Assembly: GCA_045807745.1 (NCBI GenBank) | Contig: JBJMGT010000035.1 | Location: 62,001 to 126,000, forward strand | Reading direction: 5' to 3' | DNA: 64,000 nucleotides | Origin: QHXQ01 sp045807745 | Lineage (GTDB): Bacteria; Acidobacteriota; Blastocatellia; Pyrinomonadales; Pyrinomonadaceae | Shown: positions 32,775 through 41,322 of the stretch, one piece after another | Position numbering within the stretch: position 1 is the first letter of the stretch | How the letters are laid out: the number at the start of each line of letters is the position of its first letter | Position numbers and translations under genes: made by a program | The notes under the pieces: generated by a model | The model's database searches: none | The model's input: only the letters and a program-made list of their open reading frames with translations | What the model was told of the DNA's origin: nothing

Positions 32775-35700
32775 TCAACGGAAGTCTCTGATGAGCACGA
32801 TGTCGTTGATCTCGTGGCCGCGCGAGACGGCGAACTGGCGACCGTCGCGCGAGATGGCGTAGTTGTGTATGAAGTCGGAGGTGAAGTTGGTCAACTGTTT
32901 GGGCGGCGTACCGTCAACGGGCAGCGCCCAGATGTTGGGGACATTTTTGATGGTATCTATGAAACAGATGGCGCGCCCGTCGGGCATCCATTGAAAACCG
33001 CCGCGTTCGGGCCTGGAAGAACCCGGCACAGGGAGTGTTTTGACGGCGGGCCCGCCGCCGAACGGGATGAGGACAATTTCGGGGCGGGGCTGTTGACCCG
33101 GTTGCTCGACGAGACGGCCGTAGGCGATGAGTTGTCCGTCGGGCGAGACGGTGGGGTTGAGTGAAAACTCGTCGGTGAGTTGGTGGGGCGTGCCCCCCTG
33201 AATCCCGACTTTCCAGACCGTCGGCTTGCCGGCGCGTGTGGACTCGAAAACGATCCACTGGCTGTCGGGCGAGAAGGCGGGGCGGCTGTCAACGCCGTCG
33301 CCTGTGGTCAACTGTTTCGGGTTGTTGCCGTCCGCGTCTATCCGCCAGAGGCTCAGGTTGCCGCCGCGCTCCGACTGAAAGACCATGTAGCGCCCGTCGG
33401 GCGAAGCGGCGGCGGTATATTCCCAGTAAGCGTCGTTGGTCAGTTGTTTGCGGCCCGTGCCGTCAGCGTTCATGATCCAGAGATCGAGGTGTTCGCCCGT
33501 GTACACGTTGTAAACGATCCGCCCGTCCGGCAGCCAAGCGAGGTTGTCGTACCCGTCCGCCACGCCGCCGCTGGTCAACTGTTTCGCGCGACTCTCGTCC
33601 TCACCCGGCGCGAGCACCCAGACTTGCCCCGTCGTGCGCGACTGGATCGTGGCGATGGTCGAGGCGTCCGCCGTCAGACCGAGACTGATGCCGCCGTAGC
33701 CGTTCGGGTCGTTGGTGATGCGCCGCGCCTTGCCTTCCGGGTAGGAGAGAAACCAGACCTGTGTGCCCAGCGCATTCATCGCCGGCACGGCAGTGAAGAC
33801 GAGACCGCTCCCGTCGGGCAGCCAGAGCACGCGCCCCATGTCAAACCACTGTTCCGAAGTCAGCGGCGTCACCTTGCCGTCTGCAACTGACACGCCGACT
33901 ACCGTAAAGGGAATCGTGCCCGTGAACTTTCTGAGCGCGAAGGCGATGAGCTTTCCGTCGGGCGACCAAGAGGGTGCGGTCTGGTTAGGAATTTCCTCAG
34001 GGGGCTTAAACGTGGCGAGCACGACGGGGTCCCCGCTGCCGTCCGTGTTGGCTAACATGATTGCTTGACCAGACACCGCGCTGCGCACGAAGGCGAAGCG
34101 CCGACCGTCGGGCGAGAAGCCGACCGTGCTCCAGACGTTATCCAACACCTTCGTCGAAGCGCCGCCGATGACGGGCACGCGGTAGAGCGTCGGCTTGAGC
34201 GCGCTGTCCCGCTCCTCTTTGACGTAGTAAACAAACTCGCTGTCGGGCGAGAAGGTCGTGCCGTGGTAGAAGCATTGCGCGGGCGGCACGAGCTGCACCT
34301 GATTGTTCGTCGAGACCTGCTTGACCCATAGCGCCGACTGCTGTCGCTCGTCAAGCGCCGCGTAGGTGACATACTTGCCGTCCGGCGAGATCGTCACCAG
34401 TCCGTCTATTGTTTGATCGGCGGCCCGCCCGCCCGTCGTCAGCGCCACGAACTTCGGCGCGCGTGGCGGCGCGTCAGACTTCTGACTGAGCAGCTTGTAG
34501 AGCGCGAAACCGCCGCCGACTAAGACGACTAAGAGCAACGCGAGGGCGAGCACCGCGCCCGTCTTGTGCCGCTTGATTTCTGTGGCGATGTACTCGGCGC
34601 TTGATGTCGTATGCGCTGCGGGTTGTGTGTCGTTGGGTTGCGTCGCTTCGCCCGTGCGCGCAACTTCGGCGACGGCGGTCGGCTGTGCTGGTGCAGGCGG
34701 CGGCGCGCTCATGCCGCCCGTGCTCACGCGCTCGCCCGTCGGCGCGGCGCTGCGTTCCAGATGAGCCTGCGCGTCCAACTCCTGTTTGAGTTCGCGCAGG
34801 TCAGAGAGCATTTCCTTGACCGTCTGGTAACGCTCGTCGCGCTCTTTGCGGAGTGCCTTGTTGACGAGCCACTGCGCCTGCGCGGGCGCGGCGGGCGCGT
34901 AGCGCGCGAGCGGCGGGGACGGACGTTCGAGCACCGCCGCGATCACGTCCGAGGCGGTCGCGCCCTCGAACGGCACGCGCCCCGCGATCATTTCGTAGAG
35001 CACGACGCCGAGGCTGTAGATGTCCGTGCGCGCATCAACTGCAAGGCCGCGCGCCTGCTCCGGCGACATGTAATGCGCCGTGCCCATGACGACGCCGGGG
35101 CCGGTCTGGACGAGCGCGCGCGTCGCCGCCTCTGTGTCAACGCTCGCCGGGCGTTGCTCGGTCAGCTTCGCGATGCCGAAGTCCAAGACCTTCACGTAGC
35201 CATCGGGTCGCAGCATGATGTTTTCGGGCTTGATGTCGCGGTGCACGACGCCAGCGCCGTGCGCAGCGGCGAGCGCGGCGGCCGTCTGCGCGGCAATCTC
35301 AAGCGCCTCGCCCATGCTCAACGGGGAAGCGGCGAGCCGCCGGCGCAGCGTCTCGCCTTCGACCAACTCGCTCGCAATATACTGCGCGCCGTCCGCCTCG
35401 CCGATGTCATAGACCGTGACGATGTTCGGATGGTTCAGCATCAAGACCGCATGCGCCTCCTGCCGAAAGCGAGAAGCGCGCTGTTCGTCTTGCCCGAAAT
35501 AGTCAGGCAACACCTTCAACGCGACACGCCGACCCGTGCGCGTGTCCGCTGCGAGATAAACTTCGCCCATCCCGCCCGCGCCGAGCGGTGACAAAATTTT
35601 GTAATGCCCGACGGTGCGCCCCTGCATCTCTGCGACTCGCTCGTCGGCGATCATCCCGGCGGCAACTTTTACGGCCGAGGTGTTGATGAAACTGCCGGCG

Positions 35701-35852
35701 CTGTCTTCCGCCTGTAATAACCCTTCGATCTCGGCGCGCAGTTCCGCATCCGTGCCGCACGCGCCGTCGAGAAAGGCCGCGCGCTCGGCGGGCGTGCGCG
35801 GGCGCGCCGATTGGAAGAGGTCTTCGATCTTCTGCCAGCGTTCCGGCGTCAT
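32775..35852 (-). CDS. Membrane Ser/Thr protein kinase with C-terminal TolB/WD40-like propeller
   Basis: About 1025 residues from the ATG at 35852; a longer frame begins inside repeat DNA. Kinase domain residues ~84-360: glycine loop LGAGGMGEVYL, Lys113 in ALKVL, HRDIKPEN (204-211), DFG (224-226), YMSPEQARG. A proline/alanine linker and one transmembrane helix (about 432-454, GAVLALALLLVVLVGGGFALY) lead to an extracytoplasmic propeller of TolB/PD40 repeats (SPDGKYVTY, SPDGRRFAF, SPDSQWIVF, RDGRQFAV). The N-terminal ~80 residues match the usual N-terminal region of acidobacterial kinases (MTPERWQKIEDLFQ). It follows the ECF sigma gene on the same strand. Likely an envelope sensor kinase working with that sigma factor. 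Confidence 0.93.
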   Translation of the reverse strand: MTPERWQKIEDLFQSARPRTPAERAAFLDGACGTDAELRAEIEGLLQAEDSAGSFINTSAVKVAAGMIADERVAEMQGRTVGHYKILSPLGAGGMGEVYLAADTRTGRRVALKVLPDYFGQDEQRASRFRQEAHAVLMLNHPNIVTVYDIGEADGAQYIASELVEGETLRRRLAASPLSMGEALEIAAQTAAALAAAHGAGVVHRDIKPENIMLRPDGYVKVLDFGIAKLTEQRPASVDTEAATRALVQTGPGVVMGTAHYMSPEQARGLAVDARTDIYSLGVVLYEMIAGRVPFEGATASDVIAAVLERPSPPLARYAPAAPAQAQWLVNKALRKERDERYQTVKEMLSDLRELKQELDAQAHLERSAAPTGERVSTGGMSAPPPAPAQPTAVAEVARTGEATQPNDTQPAAHTTSSAEYIATEIKRHKTGAVLALALLLVVLVGGGFALYKLLSQKSDAPPRAPKFVALTTGGRAADQTIDGLVTISPDGKYVTYAALDERQQSALWVKQVSTNNQVQLVPPAQCFYHGTTFSPDSEFVYYVKEERDSALKPTLYRVPVIGGASTKVLDNVWSTVGFSPDGRRFAFVRSAVSGQAIMLANTDGSGDPVVLATFKPPEEIPNQTAPSWSPDGKLIAFALRKFTGTIPFTVVGVSVADGKVTPLTSEQWFDMGRVLWLPDGSGLVFTAVPAMNALGTQVWFLSYPEGKARRITNDPNGYGGISLGLTADASTIATIQSRTTGQVWVLAPGEDESRAKQLTSGGVADGYDNLAWLPDGRIVYNVYTGEHLDLWIMNADGTGRKQLTNDAYWEYTAAASPDGRYMVFQSERGGNLSLWRIDADGNNPKQLTTGDGVDSRPAFSPDSQWIVFESTRAGKPTVWKVGIQGGTPHQLTDEFSLNPTVSPDGQLIAYGRLVEQPGQQPRPEIVLIPFGGGPAVKTLPVPGSSRPERGGFQWMPDGRAICFIDTIKNVPNIWALPVDGTPPKQLTNFTSDFIHNYAISRDGRQFAVSRGHEINDIVLIRDFR

Positions 35853-35854
35853 AA

Positions 35855-35980
35855 GAACAGTGACAAGTGATAAGTGACGAGTGACAAGTGACAAGCCGTG
35901 AATCGTGAATCGTCAATCGTGCGTAGATAGAAATCAGTTTTTCTATTCACAATTCACGATTCACGATTCACGATTTACGA
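35855..35980. repeat. Compound short-tandem-repeat region, GTGACAA and TGAATCG units
   Basis: Two unit types lie side by side: GTGACAAGTGATAAGTGACG, then GTGAATCGTGAATCGTCAATC. The latter is mirrored by ATTCACGATTCACGATTCAC. Only the second unit forms the hairpin; the GTGACAA arm has no partner here. It lies between the sigma and kinase genes. Confidence 0.8.
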
Positions 35981-36541
35981 ACTTGTTAGCGCCTTGTAGA
36001 GCCACGCGCGCGCCGTCGTCCAGTCGCGGTCTATCGTGTTGGGCGAGACGCCTAAAACTTTGGCCGTCTCGGCAACGCTCAAGCCGCCGAAGAAACGCAA
36101 CTCCACCACGCGACTCTTGCGCTCGTCGAAGCGGGCGAGCGCGGCGAGCGCTTCATCGAGCGCGACGAGTTCGGCCGCGCGATCACGCGCCATCAAGACG
36201 GCCTCGTGCAACTCAAGCTCCTGCGCGCCGCCGCCGCGTTTGGCGCGCGCAGACTTGCGCGCATGGTCAACAAGGATGCGGCGCATCAACTGCGCGGCGA
36301 TGGCGAAGAAGTGTGTGCGGTTCTGCCAGCGCACTTTTTGATCGACGAGCCGCAGATAGGCTTCGTCCACGAGCGCCGTGGTCTGCAAGGTGTGCCCCGC
36401 ACGCTCACGACTCATGTAGTGGTGCGCGAGGCGGTGCAACTCGTCATAGACGAGCGGGACGAGTTTCTCGTAAGCCGCCTTGTCGCCGTTGCTCAACTCG
36501 GCGAGTAGGCCTGTGACTTGATCTGTCAGGTGCTTGGTCAT
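35975..36541 (-). CDS. ECF-type RNA polymerase sigma factor (TIGR02999-like)
   Basis: A 188-residue sigma factor of the ECF group found with Hanks kinases in Acidobacteriota and Planctomycetota. Region 2: LVYDELHRLAHHYMSRERAGHTLQTTALVDEAYLRLVD...WQNRTHFFAIAAQLMRRILVDHARKSARAKRGGG. Region 4: LARFDERKSRVVELRFFGGLSVAETAKVLGVSPNTIDRDWTTARAWL. Start at 36541 (MTKHLTDQVTG) by family comparison. No anti-sigma gene is adjacent; instead the next gene is a transmembrane kinase, which may control it by phosphorylation. Confidence 0.93.
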   Translation of the reverse strand: MTKHLTDQVTGLLAELSNGDKAAYEKLVPLVYDELHRLAHHYMSRERAGHTLQTTALVDEAYLRLVDQKVRWQNRTHFFAIAAQLMRRILVDHARKSARAKRGGGAQELELHEAVLMARDRAAELVALDEALAALARFDERKSRVVELRFFGGLSVAETAKVLGVSPNTIDRDWTTARAWLYKALTSS

Positions 36542-36772
36542 GCCAAAACGGCGGTTTAGGGGGCGTGGCCGCGTCGGGGCTGTGGGTGGATTGTAGCACC
36601 GTTCGGCCTGAAGGCGCGGTGCGCCGCTCGCCGCGCGACAAAATTTTTCTCCGGCCCGATGGGCCGCGCCCGGCGCAGTTGGCGCGTTAAGAGGGCAGGA
36701 ACAAATATCCTCGTCGGCATACATCAGCCGCGCGCAAGCGGGCGCGGCGCGAACTAAGAAAGGATGAAAGTT

Positions 36773-37333
36773 ATGCGAACACTAAAACGTCTGGCGCAAG
36801 TGAGCGCGCTTGTGGCGCTCGTCATCTCGGTCGGCGCGGGCGCGCTCTGGGAGGTGCGCCGCGTGCGCGCCGCCGCGCCGCCCGAACCTGACCGCACGTT
36901 TGGCATGGTCGGCATCACGCACGGGCAGACGCTGCGCCTCAACGTCGTCAACTTGGTCAACCCGTCCGGTGGGCAATTACCGCCCGACCCGTGCCGTGTG
37001 GTGCTCTCGTTCCGCGACGCCGCGGGACAGCCGTTCAGAAACAGCGATGGGCAACCGATCCGCCGCACGGTCGAGTTGCAAGCTGGTCAGTCTGCTTTCC
37101 TCGACCTCAACGCAGACATGTTCGGCGGGCCTCCGACCAACGACGCAGTCTCGTCCGCGCGCTTGCAACTGCGCCCCTTCGTGCGCGTGCTGCAAAACCC
37201 GCCCGAACCCGACCGGCAAGCCCCGCCCGACCCCTGCCGCGCCTCGATGGAGGTGTTCGACAACGCGAGCGGGCGCACGTCCATCTTCGCCGCGAGCTTC
37301 AATGCTCCGCCCGAACCCGACCGCCAGCAGTAG
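36773..37333 (+). CDS. Exported protein with repeated PPEPDR / PPDPCR motifs
   Basis: About 186 residues. ATG at 36773 is preferred because AAGGATG lies 8 nt upstream; another ATG is at 36764. Signal-anchor-like N-terminus (LAQVSALVALVISVGAGALWEV). The mature part is a beta-rich domain (GMVGITHGQTLRLNVVNLVNP...CRVVLSFRDAAGQPF). PPEPDR appears three times and PPDPCR twice, at intervals along the chain. I recall similar GITHGQTLRLNVVN proteins as common unnamed exported proteins of Blastocatellia. Divergent from the sigma factor gene. Function unknown. Confidence 0.75.
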   Translation: MRTLKRLAQVSALVALVISVGAGALWEVRRVRAAAPPEPDRTFGMVGITHGQTLRLNVVNLVNPSGGQLPPDPCRVVLSFRDAAGQPFRNSDGQPIRRTVELQAGQSAFLDLNADMFGGPPTNDAVSSARLQLRPFVRVLQNPPEPDRQAPPDPCRASMEVFDNASGRTSIFAASFNAPPEPDRQQ

Positions 37334-37461
37334 CAGCCACCTGCCCGTCGCTGGAAAGAAAGGCGGCGGCGTGCGCGCGAGATGGCGCGCACGCCGCCGC
37401 ACGCAGCCATAGACTTCGCCCGCCGTCTGCCATACTATGCCGCCCGTCCAGCCCGCTCATT

Positions 37462-38589
37462 ATGAATGCACATGCGAGGCAGCCAGCCGTGAGGACAGCA
37501 AGCCGTAGCAAACTCATCACCATCTGCCTGTCCGCCTGCGCACTGGCGCTCGTCGTCGTCGCCGCGCAACCGCGCGCTGCACGCAGACTCTACCCCGTCG
37601 TTAAAGACGACAAGTGGGGCTACATAGACGAGGCGGGGCGCGCGGTCATCGCGCCGCAGTTCGACAGCGCGAACGAGTTCAGCGACGAACGCGCGCTCGT
37701 CACTGTCGGCGGCAAAGAGCGTTACATAGACACGGCCGGCCAGTTCATCAACACACCACCGTTCGACATCGGCGGCAACTTCGCGGAAGGTCTCGCGCCC
37801 GTCAACGTCGGACAGGAGCGCATCCCAAATCTCGGCTTCATCAAAAATCCGGGGCGCTGGGGTTACATCAACAAGGCGGGCGCGCTCGTCATCCCGATGA
37901 CCTTCCAACTGGCGGACGAGTTTCACGAAGGTCTCGCCGCCGCGCGTCACAGTCACATCTCCGGCTTCATAGACCACAAGGGCAGCTACGTCTTCACCGC
38001 GCCCTTCGATGTGTCTTGGGGCTTCAGCGAAGGTGTCGTGCTCGTTAAATCGAATCTGAAGCTGGTCTATTACGACCGCACAGGCCACCGCCTACCGACG
38101 CCACCGCTCGACGACAACTATTACGGCCATTCATTTCACGAAGGCTTGGCCGCCGTCCAGATCAGAGACAAGTGGGGCTTCATGGATAAGACCGGCGCGC
38201 TCGTCATCCAGCCACAGTTCATCGACGTGGGCGATTTCAGCGAAGGTCTCGCCGCCGCCGAAGTGCCGATTGATCAGAGCAAGGAGACACCCTGCCCGCT
38301 GTCTGAGAATTCAACCTACACGGTCGCCAAGAAGTTTGGCTACATAGATCGCGCGGGCCGGATGATCATCGCGCCGCAGTGGGAATACGCGGGGGCGTTC
38401 GGCGGGGGCTTGGCCGGCGTCAGCATGTGCGCCAAAGCGAGTCTCATTGACAAGACCGGGCGCGCGCACATCGACACGCAGTTCGATGCCGTCTCGCCGT
38501 TTGTGGGCGCGCTCGCCCGCGTGAACGTCGGCAGTGAGATCGGCTACATCGACAAGACCGGCAAAGTCATCTGGCCGCCGGCGAAGTAA
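37462..38589 (+). CDS. Exported WG-repeat protein
   Basis: About 375 residues. A signal peptide (LITICLSACALALVVVAAQPRAA) is followed by about nine WG repeats: DDKWGYIDEAGRAVIAPQFDSA, GRWGYINKAGALVIPMTFQLA, DKWGFMDKTGALVIQPQFID, KKFGYIDRAGRMIIAPQWEYA, and so on. These beta-strand repeats act as binding surfaces in bacteria; no enzyme domain is present. The open frame extends upstream to 36991 only by overlapping the previous gene, so ATG 37462 is used. Followed 15 bp later by a lipoprotein gene, so probably an operon. Confidence 0.88.
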   Translation: MNAHARQPAVRTASRSKLITICLSACALALVVVAAQPRAARRLYPVVKDDKWGYIDEAGRAVIAPQFDSANEFSDERALVTVGGKERYIDTAGQFINTPPFDIGGNFAEGLAPVNVGQERIPNLGFIKNPGRWGYINKAGALVIPMTFQLADEFHEGLAAARHSHISGFIDHKGSYVFTAPFDVSWGFSEGVVLVKSNLKLVYYDRTGHRLPTPPLDDNYYGHSFHEGLAAVQIRDKWGFMDKTGALVIQPQFIDVGDFSEGLAAAEVPIDQSKETPCPLSENSTYTVAKKFGYIDRAGRMIIAPQWEYAGAFGGGLAGVSMCAKASLIDKTGRAHIDTQFDAVSPFVGALARVNVGSEIGYIDKTGKVIWPPAK

Positions 38590-38603
38590 AGTAACTGGAC
38601 GCA

Positions 38604-39344
38604 ATGAAACTGCCGCAAACAGCCACACGCTGGTGCGCCGCGCGTGCGCCGCTGCCGCGCGCGCTGGCGCTTAGCTTGATCGTCGCGCTGCTCTGTGGCT
38701 GCGACATCTTCCGCGAGGCGTATTATCAACGCACAGGGCAGTCCGAGGGCACGCTCGTCGCCAATATCGGCATGCCGCTCGAAGAAGTGGAACAGCGTTC
38801 GACGCTGAAACTGTCGGCCGGTTTTCATTATCCGAGTGGTGGCGTATTGAAGTCGGAGCAGGCGGTCTTCGACCTCGAACTGGCCGGGACGGGCGTGCGC
38901 TTCGAGCGTTGCCGGCACTACTGGTTGCAGACGCGCAAGGATGATTCGCGGCTGGCTAACATCACCATCTACGCCACACCGTCAGATTGGACTTGGAGTC
39001 AAGTCGAGCCGCTGCTACAGAGCATGCGCCAAAAGCTCAGCGCCGACGGCTGGCAGCCCGGTCGCTTCGTCTATCACACGCCGGAAGAACAAGAATTGCA
39101 TCGAGGCGGAGGCGACGGTTACGGCAACTACTGGCTCAAGGATGATGTGCTGCTCATGCTCGACCCCAGACCGACGGAGACGCAAGCGGTCGGCACAGAC
39201 CCGCACGCTGGGCAGTTCACATTGTTCATCAGAATCGACCCGCTCAACTGGGACGATCATCCGCATTTAGAATTTCCCGGCCGCACACGACCGACCCCCG
39301 CGGTTGAAGCTCCAACGCCGAACGCAAAACCGGCCCGGCGCTGA
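38604..39344 (+). CDS. Probable lipoprotein of unknown function
   Basis: A 246-residue protein with a basic N-terminus, a hydrophobic stretch (ALALSLIVALLCGC) and a lipobox cysteine in LLCGC. The middle region (GTLVANIGMPLEEVEQRSTLKL, YWLQTRKDDSRLANITIYATP) suggests a small mixed alpha/beta domain; GMPLEEVE resembles the start of BamE-like SmpA/OmlA folds, but this is weak. The tail is rich in Pro, Thr and Ala. It follows the WG-repeat gene by 15 bp. No family recognised with certainty. Confidence 0.65.
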   Translation: MKLPQTATRWCAARAPLPRALALSLIVALLCGCDIFREAYYQRTGQSEGTLVANIGMPLEEVEQRSTLKLSAGFHYPSGGVLKSEQAVFDLELAGTGVRFERCRHYWLQTRKDDSRLANITIYATPSDWTWSQVEPLLQSMRQKLSADGWQPGRFVYHTPEEQELHRGGGDGYGNYWLKDDVLLMLDPRPTETQAVGTDPHAGQFTLFIRIDPLNWDDHPHLEFPGRTRPTPAVEAPTPNAKPARR

Positions 39345-39358
39345 CCATGCAACGTCTC

Positions 39359-39457
39359 GCTGGGAGCGCGGGCATCCTGCCCGCCAACGAGCCGTGCGGC
39401 GAGTCCAAACTGTTCGCGCTCCGCGCTCATGGCGGGCAGGATACCCGCGCTCCCAGC
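39359..39457. repeat. Inverted pair of GGGAGCGCGGGCATCCTGCC repeats
   Basis: The left arm 39359-39386 and right arm 39430-39457 are 28 bp inverted copies with one mismatch. They begin GCTGGGAGCGCGGGCATCCT. The 43-bp spacer is unrelated. The core matches the palindrome at 3246-3274. This is a REP-doublet or MITE-like structure in the 251-bp gap between the lipoprotein gene and the AlbA_2 gene; no transposase is nearby. Confidence 0.85.
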
Positions 39458-39595
39458 ACGCAAGCAAGGGTCTCGTCGTCGGTTATGTTATACTGCCGCT
39501 TGCAGTCGTAATCATGATCTTGATTCCAGCGATGCGCCTTATTTACTCGCGCATCCGGGCGGGCCGAAAAGAGAAGCGACCCCGTCCTGACACAA

Positions 39596-40900
39596 ATGGC
39601 GCGCAGAAAGTTCCGCAGCAACCAGCGACACGAGCCTCTCACCGAACGCTCGTTCATTGAATATCTCTCCACGCCCGCGCTCCAAACTTCGCGCACAGAG
39701 CTATTGCGGCTCGTGCGCGGCGGCGAAGACACCTATCTCGAACTAAAGGTCAAGCTCTCCAACCTTGAGAAGATCGCGCAGGAAGTGTGCGCGTTGGCGA
39801 ACACGGCCGGCGGCGTGATCATCTTCGGCGTCACGGATCAGTTGCGCGTCGAAGGCGTGGACGACGCCGAAGCGGTGCGCGAAGAGTTAGTCCGCCTCTG
39901 CCGCGAACAGATCGTGCCGGCGCTCATGCCCTATATTGACTTGGTCGCGTTCGACAACGGCCGGCGCGTCGTTGCGCTCGACGTAGAAGGCAAACGCCGC
40001 CCCTACCAGACGCGCGACGGGCGCTACTTCATCCGCGTCGGCGCGGAGAAGCGCGAGGCTTCGCGCGAAGAGTTGTCAGTCCTGCTTGATGAAGCCAGAC
40101 CGTTGCGCTATGAGAATGTGACGGTGGCGGGCGCGAGCGAAGCCGATATAGACGAGGCGCACCTGTGGAGCTTCGTGCGCGAGTTCGCGGGCGACGCGTT
40201 TAATGAAGAGGTGACGGGCGGCTATCCGACCGGCGAAGTCCTGAAGCGCGACCTGCTGCTCGCCGCCGGGCAGATGGGTGAGATCATTCCGACCGTCGCA
40301 GGCCTCCTGCTCTTTGGGCGCGACGAACGCGTTGCACAGCTTCTGCCGCGCTCAACCGTGACGGCCGTCCGCTACGCCGGCGACAACACGCAAGCGCCTG
40401 AGATCGAGCGCGCGCAGCTCGCTGGCAACCTGCACACGCTCCACGAAGCCGCGCTCCGCTTCATCCGCCGTTACTGCGACCTGTGGGATGAGCGCCCGCG
40501 CCGTTTAGCATCAAGTGAAGCGGCGGACGAGCCGGTGGCCGCGCGCGCCAACTATCACCGCGGGGCGGTCATGGAGGCCGTCACCAATGCGCTCGTCCAT
40601 CGCGACCTCGCCGTGCGCGATAGCCCGACGCGCCTGCACATCTTCGACCACGCCATCGAGATCACAAACGCGCGCCGCACGCTCGGCTTCATGCCCGCCG
40701 CGCAACGCGCCATCCGCTACGGCATCCCGCAGCGGCTCAATCCGCAGACGCACGCGCTCTTGATCAATCCCGCCTACGGCCTAGACCTCGCGCCCGGCGG
40801 GCTGCCGATGCTCCTGCGCCAAGCGCGCCTCTTCGCCAATCGCCGCCCCGACCTCAACGCCATCAACGACGAGTTTCGCCTGCGCCTCTACGGCATCTGA
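39596..40900 (+). CDS. AlbA_2 DNA-binding / ATP-binding protein (COG2865-like)
   Basis: A 434-residue protein. The N-terminal AlbA_2 (Schlafen-type) domain carries EDTYLELKVKLSNLEKIAQEVCALANTAGGVIIFGVTD and GRYFIRVGAEKREASREEL. The C-terminal half has the GHKL-like HATPase_c_4 pattern: NYHRGAVMEAVTNALVHRDLAVR, where the Glu-Asn helix binds ATP-Mg. Such proteins are often called transcriptional regulators and are frequent near defence genes. A GTGACAAG repeat tract begins 4 bp after its stop, and the SIR2/STAND pair follows on the same strand. It may or may not belong to that system. Confidence 0.85.
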   Translation: MARRKFRSNQRHEPLTERSFIEYLSTPALQTSRTELLRLVRGGEDTYLELKVKLSNLEKIAQEVCALANTAGGVIIFGVTDQLRVEGVDDAEAVREELVRLCREQIVPALMPYIDLVAFDNGRRVVALDVEGKRRPYQTRDGRYFIRVGAEKREASREELSVLLDEARPLRYENVTVAGASEADIDEAHLWSFVREFAGDAFNEEVTGGYPTGEVLKRDLLLAAGQMGEIIPTVAGLLLFGRDERVAQLLPRSTVTAVRYAGDNTQAPEIERAQLAGNLHTLHEAALRFIRRYCDLWDERPRRLASSEAADEPVAARANYHRGAVMEAVTNALVHRDLAVRDSPTRLHIFDHAIEITNARRTLGFMPAAQRAIRYGIPQRLNPQTHALLINPAYGLDLAPGGLPMLLRQARLFANRRPDLNAINDEFRLRLYGI

Positions 40901-40903
40901 AAA

Positions 40904-40925
40904 ACAGTGACAAGTGATGAGCAAG
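40904..40925. repeat. GTGACAAGTG repeat tract, left of the SIR2/STAND operon
   Basis: The tract CAGTGACAAGTGATGAGCAA is one arm of the GTGACAA repeat type. Its complement appears not here but at 46033-46058, on the far side of the two-gene operon. Confidence 0.6.
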
Positions 40926-41322
40926 AGCTATGCTCACTCGGCCCTTAGCTGTTGACTGTGTTGGATGGCTAGAGTATAAGCCGTATTGCCTCCGAACTGT
41001 CGCGCACATGCTTAAGCAGGCGTGATGCTCAGCCTAACCAGATATCACTGCCACGCGCACGGTTACATGACATGGCGACTCCTTCTCAGGCAAGACAGGA
41101 TTAACGAAGGCCTGCAAACCATCCTGCCAGCGCGTTGAGACCGTCGGAAAAAGTGCACACACGCACCTGCTGGCTTTTGACGCAATCCTAAACAACAGCA
41201 ACATAGCGATCATTATCTTAATCAGCCATGCAAGTTCGTAAGCGCCGGAGCGCCCGGTCAGCTCAACGCATTCTGTCACAGAGCATACGCATGGGATCGC
41301 ACTGGTTGCGGAGGAGACAAAG
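40926..41322. other. Gap and long leader before the SIR2 gene
   Basis: About 400 bp with a good promoter at 40952-40980, then a leader of roughly 335 nt. A 37-codon frame at 41025-41138 and a five-codon frame at 41008 exist but show no ribosome site or recognisable protein. The minus-strand frame across this region looks like a shadow. No structured RNA family was recognised. Confidence 0.5.
40952..40980 (+). promoter_or_regulatory. Likely promoter of the SIR2/STAND operon
   Basis: TTGACT (40952-40957) and TATAAG (40975-40980) are separated by exactly 17 bp, one mismatch per hexamer from the sigma-70 consensus. Start of transcription would be near 40987, about 335 nt before the SIR2 ATG. Confidence 0.55.

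Noticed and set aside
39359..39457. Insertion-sequence ends
   Set aside because: Only 43 bp lie between the arms and no transposase gene is present; treated as a REP/MITE-like repeat.
41025..41138. 37-codon frame in the SIR2 leader as an upstream peptide
   Set aside because: No ribosome site, and composition not protein-like; kept only as a possibility in the leader description.
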